From positions 2,294,001 to 2,358,000 of the forward strand of contig NZ_JBINNY010000001.1 in assembly GCF_051297175.1 (NCBI RefSeq): 64,000 nt of DNA, written 5' to 3'. This document shows, piece after piece, positions 42,998 to 51,060 of the stretch. The position numbers and the translations under genes are program-made. The DNA comes from Dryocola sp051297175. GTDB lineage: Bacteria > Pseudomonadota > Gammaproteobacteria > Enterobacterales > Enterobacteriaceae. Below the pieces are notes generated by a model. It made no database searches. It was not told the origin of the DNA and was given only the letters and a program-made list of their open reading frames with translations. Numbering within the stretch: the first letter of the stretch is position 1; the number at the start of each line of letters is the position of its first letter.

Positions 42998-43513
42998 CTA
43001 CAGCAGCAAATAGCCCTCATGGCGCAAAAGCCACTCTTTACGTCCCACGCCGCCCGCATACCCTGTCATAGTGCCGTTTCGCCCGATAACTCGATGGCAG
43101 GGCACCACGATGCTGATCGGGTTTGAGCCATTTGCCGCACCGACGGCACGCGCGGCCCCCGGGCGACCGAGCTGTTCGGCCAGTTGTCCATAATGCATAA
43201 CCTGCCCGCAGGGAATAGTGCGAAGCGTTTGCCAGACCTCACGCTGGAAAGGTGTTCCCGCCGTTGCGGTTGGCAGCGTTTCGATGACGCTCAGATCGCC
43301 AGCAAAGTAGTCGCGTAACCTGTCGCTCAACCCGCCGGGATTCACGCTGCCGACACGTTTATAGCCTTCCGCGCGGTAGTGAATATTTAAGAGCTGATCC
43401 ATTCGCTCGCTATATTCTTCCCACTCAACGGCGCGCAGCCTGAATTGCTCATCACAAACGACCCACAGCGGCCCAAGCGGCGTGGCAATCTTCTCTTCCA
43501 GCAGTGTCAGCAT
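42998..43513 (-). CDS. ogt: O6-alkylguanine-DNA alkyltransferase Ogt
   Basis: A suicide DNA-repair protein that moves alkyl groups from O6-alkylguanine and O4-alkylthymine to its own cysteine in IVVPCHRVIG. A helix-turn-helix (YGQLAEQLGRPGAARAVG) and arginine finger precede it. The ATG at 43513 gives 171 residues and MLTLLEEKIATPLGPLW as in E. coli; the longer frame to 43696 overlaps the abgT remnant and is not real coding sequence. Confidence 0.96.
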   Translation of the reverse strand: MLTLLEEKIATPLGPLWVVCDEQFRLRAVEWEEYSERMDQLLNIHYRAEGYKRVGSVNPGGLSDRLRDYFAGDLSVIETLPTATAGTPFQREVWQTLRTIPCGQVMHYGQLAEQLGRPGAARAVGAANGSNPISIVVPCHRVIGRNGTMTGYAGGVGRKEWLLRHEGYLLL

Positions 43514-43527
43514 TATGTGCTCCATCT

Positions 43528-43737
43528 TTAATGCGGGCGCGGGTACACTCCCGGGCCGATCGGCAGGCCAATAAGATACCACGCCACGAGAAGCAGCAGC
43601 CAGACACCCAAAAAGATTAGCGGGTAGGATAATACCAAAGAGTAACAGGTGCCGAGTTTTGCAGCAGGCCGGTAATGATGAAAAAAGTCGATACACAGCG
43701 GAATAAAAGGCTCTCGACTATCGGCGAGCGTGAACCG
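43528..43737 (-). pseudogene. abgT: Remnant of abgT (p-aminobenzoyl-glutamate transporter)
   Basis: About 69 codons match the C-terminal end of E. coli AbgT: AKLGTCYSLVLSYPLIFLGV, then LLLLVAWYLIGLPIGPGVYP, with a short deletion near the conserved ADS. No start or N-terminal membrane helices are left; sequence further upstream is unrelated. In K-12 intact abgT is the neighbour of ogt in the same orientation, and abgA, abgB and abgR follow; here all are gone up to the mcaS-like RNA. The end of the frame survives with no stop, so the decay is by deletion. Confidence 0.85.
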
Positions 43738-44124
43738 GATGACATCATTAGTAGTAGGTATTAAGGCGCTTACGATCGTGAATTTACTTTTGAAAGACCG
43801 TTGGGAAAATCGTTTGCAGTATTCGACAGAAGCGATCGCCACGCTATAAACGCGCGCTGCATGAAATAAATAGTTAAATATAAAAGCACAATGTCAACGC
43901 TGAGTGGAGGCTATTCTAAGCAGCTTAACGCACTGTTACATAACGCACGGAAATACCTCATGTCTGTGCTGTTTGTGAAGCCATCTCATTGATTAAGGCC
44001 CGAAAACCCTCCCACGCCGTTAATGGCTGCATTAATGAACGAATTCAGAAGACAGTGTCGATAATAAGCATTTTCACGGAATTAAATAACTAAAAAAACA
44101 TGGAAGTATAAAATATGCTGTATT

Positions 44125-44214
44125 TAAAAAACGGGGCCTGACGACATCAGTCAGACCCCAGTACACACAGCAGTGCTTCCTGATTGAACCCTGTTATATT
44201 CCTGATTCGGGCTA
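44125..44214 (-). ncRNA. mcaS: McaS-like small RNA
   Basis: On the minus strand a promoter (-35 TTGCGC at 44250-44245, 18-nt spacer, -10 TATAAA at 44226-44221) is followed by about 90 nt ending in a perfect terminator: GGGGTCTGAC pairs with GTCAGGCCCC, then TTTTTT. The core GCACTGCTGTGTGTACTG is identical to that of E. coli McaS as I remember it, and the position, divergent from smrA on the abg side, is that of K-12 mcaS. McaS is an Hfq- and CsrA-binding regulator of curli, motility and PGA. The 5' part is diverged. Confidence 0.8.
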
Positions 44215-44256
44215 CATTCATTTATAGCCGTAACTGAAAAATTTGCGCAATTCACA

Positions 44257-44272
44257 GGTGATTAAATTCACG
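44257..44272. promoter_or_regulatory. CRP-like site upstream of mcaS
   Basis: GGTGA-TTAAAT-TCACG is a perfect GTGA-N6-TCAC palindrome centred about 50 nt before the predicted small-RNA start. E. coli mcaS is activated by CRP. Confidence 0.6.
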
Positions 44273-44432
44273 CTTTGGCATGTTTTATTTATTGCATAAC
44301 GATAAGTGAAATAAAAATAACCAATTCGATTATTATTTGCACGCGCGGTTCGGGCGGGAAATGCTGGCGACGTTGAGCAAGGCCAGATCGGCGGTTATAG
44401 TACATAGCGATGACGAGCCTGGAGGACTTCCC

Positions 44433-44996
44433 ATGAATCTTGACGACAAATCGCTGTTTCTCGACGCCATGGAGGATGTCAAACCGCTGAAAAACTGCGC
44501 CAGCAGCCAGTGGCTCAAACCGGCGAAAGATAAAGCCCCGCAAAAAATCGATACCCTTCAGCTCGACAATTTCCTGACCACGGATTACTTAGACGTGCTT
44601 CCCCTCGCCACGCCGCTTGAATTCAGGCGCGAAGGGCTGCAAACCGGGGTGCTCGACAAGCTTCGCCTGGGGAAATACAGTCAGGAAGCGAGCCTCAACC
44701 TGCTGCGCCAGCCGGTGGAACAGTGCCGCCAGATGCTGTTCGCCTACATTCAGCAGGCAAAGCAGGACGGCCTGCGTAACCTGCTTATCGTCCACGGCAA
44801 AGGCCGCGAAGACCGCTCGCACGCAAACGTCGTGCGCAGCTATCTGGCGCGCTGGCTGCCGGAATTTGAAGAGGTGCAGGCGTTTTGCTGCGCGATGCCG
44901 CACCACGGCGGCAGCGGAGCCTGCTATGTGGCGCTAAAAAAATCGCCGCAGGCAAAGCTCGACAACTGGGAACGCCACGCCAAACGCAGCCGCTAG
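44433..44996 (+). CDS. smrA: Smr-domain protein SmrA (YdaL)
   Basis: A 187-residue Smr-domain protein; the E. coli protein has DNA endonuclease activity. The Smr domain in the C-terminal half shows LRNLLIVHGKGREDRSHANV and PHHGGSGACYVAL. The ATG at 44433 with GGAGGACTTCC upstream gives MNLDDKSLFLDAM as in E. coli; the frame opens at 44337 without support. It ends 3 nt before the convergent pcaR stop. Confidence 0.93.
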   Translation: MNLDDKSLFLDAMEDVKPLKNCASSQWLKPAKDKAPQKIDTLQLDNFLTTDYLDVLPLATPLEFRREGLQTGVLDKLRLGKYSQEASLNLLRQPVEQCRQMLFAYIQQAKQDGLRNLLIVHGKGREDRSHANVVRSYLARWLPEFEEVQAFCCAMPHHGGSGACYVALKKSPQAKLDNWERHAKRSR

Positions 44997-44999
44997 CCG

Positions 45000-45806
45000 C
45001 TATTTCAACAGCAGGGAAAGCTCCTGCGCCGCCTCCTGCAGCTTGGGCAGCACGCGGCTGCGCAGCTCGTCGGCGGACACCTGGCCCGCGTGCACGCCGA
45101 CGTTTAGCGCCGCCACCACCGCGCCCTCCGGGTTAACCAGCGGCACCGCAATTGACCGCAGCCCCATTTCCAATTCCTGATCGTTAAGCGCGTAGCCCTG
45201 CTGGCGCACGCGCTTTAGCTCCTCACGTAGCTTAGCCACAGAATCCACGGTTTGCGGCGTGTAGCGAATCATCGTGATGCGCCCCAGAAAATCCGTCAGC
45301 TGCTCTTCCGGCAGATAGCTCAGCAGCACGCGGCCCATCGACGTTGACCAGGCGGGCAGGCGGCTGCCGATATCCAAATCGATCGTCATAATTCGCGAGC
45401 TGGACGCGCGCGCGATGTACAGAATATCGTCACCGTCGAGCGTGGCAATCGAGCACGACTCGTTAAGCATCTCGCTTAAATGTTTCAGCACCGGCTGGGT
45501 GGATTTTGCCAGCGGCGTTGAAGCCAGATAAGCATGCCCGAGCGACAAAATGCGCGGGCGCAGCTGGAAGTTTTTGCCGTCCTCAGCGTAAACAAAGCCG
45601 AGCTTGCCGAGCGTATACAGACAGCGCCGCACCGCCGCGCGCGGAATGCCGGTTTTCTGGCTGATCTGTGAAATGGAAAGCTGCCGCCGCTGCGGCGTAA
45701 ATGCCTGAATGACCTCAAGACCGCGCGCCAGCGAAGCCATAAAATTAGGGTCGCCCTTAAACGGATCGCCGTCGCCCGCGGGCAGTTCATCGCGCTGCAA
45801 TTCCAT
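45000..45806 (-). CDS. pcaR: IclR-family pca regulator PcaR
   Basis: An IclR-type regulator, close in sequence to Pseudomonas PcaR (GDPNFMASLARGLEVIQAF and GIPRAAVRRCLYTLGKLGF in the winged helix; MATLDGDDILYIAR-type core; LRSIAVPLVNPEGAVVAALN). PcaR responds to 3-oxoadipate and activates the pca genes. I chose the ATG at 45806, after GGGAGAGGAAG, giving 268 residues; one at 45830 adds eight residues without a clear ribosome-binding site. It is divergent from pcaI with three operator-like sites between. Confidence 0.9.
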   Translation of the reverse strand: MELQRDELPAGDGDPFKGDPNFMASLARGLEVIQAFTPQRRQLSISQISQKTGIPRAAVRRCLYTLGKLGFVYAEDGKNFQLRPRILSLGHAYLASTPLAKSTQPVLKHLSEMLNESCSIATLDGDDILYIARASSSRIMTIDLDIGSRLPAWSTSMGRVLLSYLPEEQLTDFLGRITMIRYTPQTVDSVAKLREELKRVRQQGYALNDQELEMGLRSIAVPLVNPEGAVVAALNVGVHAGQVSADELRSRVLPKLQEAAQELSLLLK

Positions 45807-45861
45807 CTTCCTCTCCCGATTTTTCGTCATCGATCACATTCTGAAGACAAACATACATGAT

Positions 45862-45876
45862 GTTCGATTATCGCAC
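45862..45876. promoter_or_regulatory. PcaR operator 1
   Basis: GTTCGATTATCGCAC differs by one central base from the 15-bp PcaR site reported for Pseudomonas putida pcaI (GTTCGATAATCGCAC). It lies upstream of the pcaI -35. Confidence 0.75.
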
Positions 45877-45880
45877 CATA

Positions 45881-45895
45881 TTTCGATTATCGCCC
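45881..45895. promoter_or_regulatory. PcaR operator 2 and pcaI promoter -35
   Basis: TTTCGATTATCGCCC repeats operator 1 with a 19-bp step and abuts a -35-like TTGACC (45896-45901). A weak -10, CACATT (45919-45924), follows at 17 nt. Confidence 0.65.
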
Positions 45896-45945
45896 TTGAC
45901 CAGCTTCGTTAAGCGGGTCACATTTTGTGCGAAGAACGCAAACTT

Positions 45946-45960
45946 GTGCGATATCCGCAC
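45946..45960. promoter_or_regulatory. PcaR operator 3, downstream of the promoter
   Basis: GTGCGATATCCGCAC is a near-perfect palindrome that matches the reverse complement of operator 1 at 12 of 15 bases. It lies just before the pcaI ribosome-binding site, where binding would hinder transcription. Confidence 0.5.
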
Positions 45961-45975
45961 ATCAAGGAGCAAGTG

Positions 45976-46665
45976 ATGATCGATAAAAGCGTGGCAACGC
46001 TTGAGGAAGCCGTCGCGGGAATTCACGACGGTGCCACCATCATGATCGGCGGTTTTGGCACCGCCGGGCAGCCCACGGCGCTGATAGACGCGCTGATTGC
46101 CCAGGGCGCGAGCGACCTTACCATCATCAACAACAACGCGGGCAACGGCGAAGTGGGGCTGGCGGCGCTCCTGAAGGCCGGACGCGTGCGCAAAATGGTC
46201 TGCTCGTTCCCGCGCCAGGTTGACTCGCAGATTTTTGACGACCTCTACCGCCGTGGCAAAGTCGAGCTTGAGCTGGTGCCGCAGGGCAATCTCGCGGCGC
46301 GCATTCAGGCCGCCGGGGCTGGCCTTGGCGCAATTTTCACCCCGACGGGCTACGGCACGCCGCTGGCCGAGGGGAAAGAAATCCGTGAAATCGACGGCCG
46401 CCACTACGTTCTTGAATACCCGCTAAAGGCCGACTTCGCGCTGATCAAAGCCCATGAGGGCGACCGCTGGGGCAACCTGGTCTACCGCAAGGCGGCGCGC
46501 AACTTTGGGCCAATTATGGCCACGGCCGCCGCCACGACGATTGCCGAGGTCAGCCGCCTGGTCACGCTTGGCGATCTCGACCCGGAAAACGTCATCACGC
46601 CGGGGATCTTCGTGCAGCGCGTCGTTTCGCTGGAAACGCCGACCGACCTCGCCCAGAGCGCATAA
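45976..46665 (+). CDS. pcaI: 3-oxoadipate CoA-transferase subunit A PcaI
   Basis: With PcaJ it moves CoA from succinyl-CoA to 3-oxoadipate, the first step of the shared lower beta-ketoadipate pathway. The 229 residues show the CoA-transferase alpha signature ATIMIGGFGTAGQPTALIDAL and LTIINNNAGNGEVG. The ATG at 45976 follows AAGGAGCAAGTG; an upstream in-frame ATG-less stretch from 45925 would run through operator 3. It opens a six-gene operon. Confidence 0.95.
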   Translation: MIDKSVATLEEAVAGIHDGATIMIGGFGTAGQPTALIDALIAQGASDLTIINNNAGNGEVGLAALLKAGRVRKMVCSFPRQVDSQIFDDLYRRGKVELELVPQGNLAARIQAAGAGLGAIFTPTGYGTPLAEGKEIREIDGRHYVLEYPLKADFALIKAHEGDRWGNLVYRKAARNFGPIMATAAATTIAEVSRLVTLGDLDPENVITPGIFVQRVVSLETPTDLAQSA

Positions 46666-46676
46666 GGAGCCCAAAG

Positions 46677-47333
46677 ATGAAAAAACTCACTCGTGACGAA
46701 ATGGCGCAGCGCGTGGCGCGCGACATCCCGGAAGGGGCTTACGTCAACCTGGGCATCGGCCTGCCGACCCGCATCGCAAACTACCTGCCTGCGGATAAAG
46801 AAATCTTCCTGCATAGCGAAAACGGCCTGCTCGGCATGGGGCCTAAACCGCTCCCGGGGGAAGAAGATCCGGAGCTGATTAACGCGGGCAAAGAGCACGT
46901 CACGCTGCTTACCGGCGGCTGCTATTTTCATCACGGCGACTCCTTCGCGATGATGCGCGGTGGCCACCTTGATATCTGCGTGCTGGGCGCGTATCAGGTT
47001 TCCGCAGCGGGCGATCTCGCCAACTGGAGCACCGGCGCGCCGGATGCCATTCCCGCCGTCGGCGGCGCGATGGATCTCGCCATCGGCGCGCGCCAGGTAT
47101 TCGTGATGATGGACCACCTGACCCGCGACGGCGAAAGCAAGCTCGTTAAAGCCTGCACCTATCCGCTCACCGGCGTCGGCTGCGTCAGCCGCATTTATAC
47201 CGATCTCGCCGTTATCGACATTATTGACGGTGCCCCGGTGGTGCGGGAAATCTTCAACGGCCTCTCTTTTGAAGAGCTACAGCGGATCACTCCGGTCAAG
47301 CTCGGCTTCGAACAACTGGCAGAAAGCGCGTAA
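46677..47333 (+). CDS. pcaJ: 3-oxoadipate CoA-transferase subunit B PcaJ
   Basis: The beta subunit of the 3-oxoadipate CoA-transferase, 218 residues. VNLGIGLPTRIANYL opens the CoA-transferase fold and SENGLLGMGP carries the catalytic glutamate that forms the CoA thioester. It begins 11 nt after pcaI, with AAGGAGCCCAAAG before the ATG, consistent with equal synthesis of both subunits. Confidence 0.96.
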   Translation: MKKLTRDEMAQRVARDIPEGAYVNLGIGLPTRIANYLPADKEIFLHSENGLLGMGPKPLPGEEDPELINAGKEHVTLLTGGCYFHHGDSFAMMRGGHLDICVLGAYQVSAAGDLANWSTGAPDAIPAVGGAMDLAIGARQVFVMMDHLTRDGESKLVKACTYPLTGVGCVSRIYTDLAVIDIIDGAPVVREIFNGLSFEELQRITPVKLGFEQLAESA

Positions 47334-47342
47334 GGAACTAAG

Positions 47343-48545
47343 ATGAATCAGGCATTTATCTGCGATGCAGTGCGTACTCCGTTTGGCCGCTACGGCGGTA
47401 CACTTTCTTCCCTTCGCAGCGACGACCTCGCCGCACTGCCGCTAAAAGCGCTGCTGGAACGTCATCCTAATCTTGACTGGTCGCGCGTTGACGACGTGAT
47501 TTACGGCTGTGCCAACCAGGCGGGGGAGGACAACCGCAACGTGGCGCGCATGGCGCTGCTGTTGGCGGGCCTGCCGGAAAGCGTGCCGGGCAGCACCATC
47601 AACCGCCTGTGCGGCTCAAGCCTTGATGCCCTGGGCGTTGCCGCTCGCGCAATAAAAAGCGGCGAAACCGAACTGATGATTGCGGGCGGCGTAGAAAGCA
47701 TGTCCCGCGCGCCGTTCGTGATGGGCAAGGCGGAAAGCGCGTTCAGCCGCAGCATGAAAATGGAAGACACCACCATCGGCTGGCGCTTTATCAACCCGCT
47801 GATGAAGGCGCGCTACGGCGTGGATTCCATGCCGGAAACCGCCGAAAACGTGGCGACGGATTTCAACATCAGCCGGGCTGACCAGGACGCCTTCGCGCTA
47901 CGCAGCCAGCTCCGCACCGCCCGCGCTCAGGAAATGGGCATCTTTGCCGACGAGCTGATCCCCGTTACGATTCCGCAGCGCAAGGGCGATCCGCTGCTGT
48001 TCGACCGCGACGAACACCCGCGATCAACGTCGCTGGAAGCACTGTCCAGGCTGAAAGGCGTGGTGGGTGCAAACGGCAGCGTGACGGCGGGCAACGCGTC
48101 CGGCGTCAACGACGGCGCGTGCGCGCTGCTGCTGGCGGGCGAGCAGGCGCTAAATACCCATGGCCTGCAGCCGCTGGCGCGCGTGGTGGGTGTCGCAACG
48201 GCGGGCGTTGCGCCGCGCATTATGGGCTTCGGCCCGGCTCCGGCGGTGCGCAAAGTGCTGGCACAAACTGGATTAACGCTCGGACAGATGGATGTGATTG
48301 AATTAAACGAGGCTTTCGCCGCCCAGGCGCTGGCCGTGATGCGCGACCTGGGGCTGCCGGACGACGCGGAGCACGTTAATCCGAACGGCGGTGCCATCGC
48401 ACTTGGGCATCCGCTTGGCGCATCGGGCGGGCGTCTGACGATGGCGGCGGCGTACCAGCTAAAACGCACAGGCGGGCGCTACGCGCTCTGCACCATGTGC
48501 ATCGGCGTGGGCCAGGGCATTGCACTGATTATTGAACGCGTTTAA
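47343..48545 (+). CDS. pcaF: 3-oxoadipyl-CoA thiolase PcaF
   Basis: A thiolase that cleaves 3-oxoadipyl-CoA with CoA to succinyl-CoA and acetyl-CoA, the last pathway step. The 400 residues show the acyl-carrying Cys90 in INRLCGSSLDAL, the histidine in GHPLGASGGR and the second cysteine in CTMCIGVGQG. The sequence is of the PcaF/PaaJ branch rather than the FadA branch. It starts 9 nt after pcaJ. Confidence 0.95.
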   Translation: MNQAFICDAVRTPFGRYGGTLSSLRSDDLAALPLKALLERHPNLDWSRVDDVIYGCANQAGEDNRNVARMALLLAGLPESVPGSTINRLCGSSLDALGVAARAIKSGETELMIAGGVESMSRAPFVMGKAESAFSRSMKMEDTTIGWRFINPLMKARYGVDSMPETAENVATDFNISRADQDAFALRSQLRTARAQEMGIFADELIPVTIPQRKGDPLLFDRDEHPRSTSLEALSRLKGVVGANGSVTAGNASGVNDGACALLLAGEQALNTHGLQPLARVVGVATAGVAPRIMGFGPAPAVRKVLAQTGLTLGQMDVIELNEAFAAQALAVMRDLGLPDDAEHVNPNGGAIALGHPLGASGGRLTMAAAYQLKRTGGRYALCTMCIGVGQGIALIIERV

Positions 48546-48554
48546 GGAGCAGGC

Positions 48555-49910
48555 ATGGCACTGTATACCCCGCTGTTACGCGGTTCGGCGCTGACGGAGA
48601 TCTTTAGCGACGAGCGCACGCTACAGGGGATGCTGGATTTTGAGGCCGCGCTCGCCAGGGCGCTGGCAAAATGCGGCGCGATCCCGGGATCGGCGGTTAG
48701 CGCCATCGTCGGGCAGTGCCGTGCGGACAGGCTCGATGCCGAATCGCTGGCGCAGGCCGCCGCGAACGCCGGGAACCTGGCTATTCCGCTGGTTAAGCAG
48801 CTCACCGCAAACGTGAAGCGCGAGGACGAGCAGGCGGCGCGCTACGTTCACTGGGGCGCAACAAGCCAGGACGCCATCGACACGGGAATGGTGCTGCAAA
48901 TCCGCGCCGCGCTGGTGGTTTCCGAAACGCTCATTTCCGGTTTGATTCAAACCTTCTCCGAGCAGGCGCGGCGTTACCGGCACAGCGTGATGCCCGGACG
49001 CACCTGGATGCAGCACGCGCTGCCCATCACCTTTGGCCTGAAGCTTGCCGGTACGCTCGACGCGCTGCTGCGCTGGCAGGAGCGTCTAAACGAACTCAAA
49101 CCCCGCGCGCTGACGCTGCAATTTGGCGGCGCTTCCGGCACGCTCGCGTCGCTCAAAGAGCAGGGCGCGGCGGTTACCAAAGCCCTGGCGCAGGAGCTAA
49201 ACCTTGCCCCGGCAAATACGCCGTGGCACGGCCAGCGCGACCGCCTGCTGGAAGTCGCGGGCTGGTTTGCGGGCGTGAGCGGCACGCTGGGCAAGTTCGC
49301 CGGTGACTTCGCGCTGCTGATGCAAACGGAGGTCGCCGAAGTGGGCGAACCCGTGGCCGAAGGGCGAGGCGGCTCGTCAACCATGCCGCATAAGCGTAAT
49401 CCGGTGGGCTGCGCGGCGGTGCTCACCGCCGTTACCCGCATTCCCGGCCTGATGTCCACGATGTATGCCAGCCAGATCCAGCAGCACGAGCGGGCGCTCG
49501 GCGGCTGGCAGGCCGAATGGGAAACGCTGCCGGAGCTGATTATGCTGGCGGGCGGCGTGATGCAAACCAGCCTCGAGCTCGTCGGCGGCATGCAGGTCAA
49601 TATCGAAAAAATGCGCGCCGATCTGGATATGACCCACGGCCTGATCATGGCGGAATCGGTCACCCTTGCTCTTGCTCAGCACATCGGCAAGCAGCCCGCG
49701 CACCATCTCGTTGAACGGCTGTGCCACCGCGCGCTTGATGAAAAGCAGCCGCTGGAAAAGCTGCTGCTACATAACGATGACGTTACGGCGCATCTTTCCG
49801 CGTCGCAAATCACCGATCTGCTTGACCCGCAGCACGCCACCGGCAGCGCCGAGCGCTTTATCGACCAGGTGCTGGCGCGCGTCGGGCAGCCACCGCAGGA
49901 GCATTCATGA
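48555..49910 (+). CDS. pcaB: 3-carboxy-cis,cis-muconate cycloisomerase PcaB
   Basis: An enzyme of the fumarase/aspartase superfamily that closes 3-carboxymuconate to 4-carboxymuconolactone, the step after ring cleavage by PcaHG. The family signature GGSSTMPHKRNPVGC lies near residue 275, and VHWGATSQDAIDTG earlier. The 451 residues fit the family. pcaD starts inside its stop codon (4-nt overlap). Confidence 0.94.
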   Translation: MALYTPLLRGSALTEIFSDERTLQGMLDFEAALARALAKCGAIPGSAVSAIVGQCRADRLDAESLAQAAANAGNLAIPLVKQLTANVKREDEQAARYVHWGATSQDAIDTGMVLQIRAALVVSETLISGLIQTFSEQARRYRHSVMPGRTWMQHALPITFGLKLAGTLDALLRWQERLNELKPRALTLQFGGASGTLASLKEQGAAVTKALAQELNLAPANTPWHGQRDRLLEVAGWFAGVSGTLGKFAGDFALLMQTEVAEVGEPVAEGRGGSSTMPHKRNPVGCAAVLTAVTRIPGLMSTMYASQIQQHERALGGWQAEWETLPELIMLAGGVMQTSLELVGGMQVNIEKMRADLDMTHGLIMAESVTLALAQHIGKQPAHHLVERLCHRALDEKQPLEKLLLHNDDVTAHLSASQITDLLDPQHATGSAERFIDQVLARVGQPPQEHS

Positions 49911-50674
49911 GTATTCACTATCAGCTTGAAGGGCGAACGGGCGCACCCGTCGTGGTGCTGTCGAACTCGCTGGGCACGTCGCTTGCGATGTGGGAACCGC
50001 AGATGGCCGGGCTGCTGGAGCATTTTCGCGTGCTGCGCTACGACGCACACGGCCACGGACGCACGCTCAAAAACGACAAAACCACGCTGCCGCAGCTGGC
50101 GGAAGACGTCATCAGCGTGATGGACGACGCCGGTATACAGCAGGCGCATTTCTGCGGCATTTCGATGGGCGGCCTGACGGGCCTGTGGCTGGCGCGTTTT
50201 GCGCCGGAGCGCTTCCTGTCGGTGACGATAGCAAACAGCGCGGCGAAGATCGGCGAACAGTCGGGCTGGCTAAGCCGCGCCCGCGCGGTGCGGGGCGAGG
50301 GCATGTCCTCCGTGGCGTCTGGCGCCGCTTCGCGCTGGTTTACGGACGGTTACGCGCACGGCCATAAAAAGCAGGTCGATGCGCTGATTGCAGGCCTGAG
50401 CCAGACCGATGCCGAAGGCTACGCCGCGTGCTGTGAAGCGCTGGCTGCCGCAGACCTGCGGGCGGAAATTGATGCGATAACCCTGCCGGTGCTGATTTTA
50501 GCCGGTCGCCATGACCCGGTCACCATGGTGGCGGACGGCGAATTTATGCAGGCCCAGATCCCGGACTCGCGGCTGGAAATTCTTCCGGCCTCCCATCTTG
50601 CCAACATTGAAGCCGCGCCGGAGTTTACCGCCGCGCTGGTTAACTTTTTTCAGCAGCAGGAGCAAAAATCATGA
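49907..50674 (+). CDS. pcaD: 3-oxoadipate enol-lactonase PcaD
   Basis: An alpha/beta hydrolase of 255 residues that opens 3-oxoadipate enol-lactone to 3-oxoadipate. The nucleophile is Ser86 in GISMGG, the acid likely in AGRHDPVT and the base in PASHLANIE. It overlaps pcaB and pcaC by 4 nt each, so the three are translationally coupled. It is separate from PcaC, not the PcaL fusion found in some bacteria. Confidence 0.94.
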   Translation: MSIHYQLEGRTGAPVVVLSNSLGTSLAMWEPQMAGLLEHFRVLRYDAHGHGRTLKNDKTTLPQLAEDVISVMDDAGIQQAHFCGISMGGLTGLWLARFAPERFLSVTIANSAAKIGEQSGWLSRARAVRGEGMSSVASGAASRWFTDGYAHGHKKQVDALIAGLSQTDAEGYAACCEALAAADLRAEIDAITLPVLILAGRHDPVTMVADGEFMQAQIPDSRLEILPASHLANIEAAPEFTAALVNFFQQQEQKS

Positions 50675-51057
50675 AGGATGACGAACGCTATAGCCAGGGG
50701 ATGGAGGTGCGCCGCGCTGTGCTCGGCGACGCCCACGTTGACCGCACGTTAACGCAGATAACCCCGCTAAACGATGAGTTTCAGAACTTCATCACCCGCT
50801 ACGCCTGGGGCGATATCTGGACGCGTCCCGGCCTCGAGCGCCACACGCGCAGCATGATCACCATCGCGATGCTGATTGCGCTAAACCGTGAGGCGGAGCT
50901 GAAAATGCACCTGCGCGCGGCGTTTAACAACGGCGTAACGCGGGACGAGTTGAAGGAGCTGATTATGCATTCGGCCCTGTACTGCGGGCTACCGGCGGCC
51001 AACGCCACCATGCACCTTGCGCAGCAGGTTTTTGACGAGATGGACAGCCATAATTAA
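50671..51057 (+). CDS. pcaC: 4-carboxymuconolactone decarboxylase PcaC
   Basis: A 128-residue AhpD-like helical protein that decarboxylates 4-carboxymuconolactone to the enol-lactone used by PcaD. RYAWGDIWTRPGLERHTRSM and the C-terminal HSALYCGLPAANATMHLA are typical of the family. It is the last gene of pcaIJFBDC; an eight-unit REP array begins 4 nt after its stop. Confidence 0.94.
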   Translation: MKDDERYSQGMEVRRAVLGDAHVDRTLTQITPLNDEFQNFITRYAWGDIWTRPGLERHTRSMITIAMLIALNREAELKMHLRAAFNNGVTRDELKELIMHSALYCGLPAANATMHLAQQVFDEMDSHN

Positions 51058-51060
51058 GCG

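Noticed and set aside
43528..43842. A 104-codon frame before ogt as a functional small membrane protein
   Set aside because: Its second half is the end of AbgT and its first half is unrelated sequence without a ribosome-binding site, so it is a remnant.
44198..44215. A short frame starting MNVARIRNITG inside the McaS-like RNA
   Set aside because: Its ATG lies at or before the predicted start of the RNA and has no ribosome-binding site; small-RNA identity explains the conservation better.
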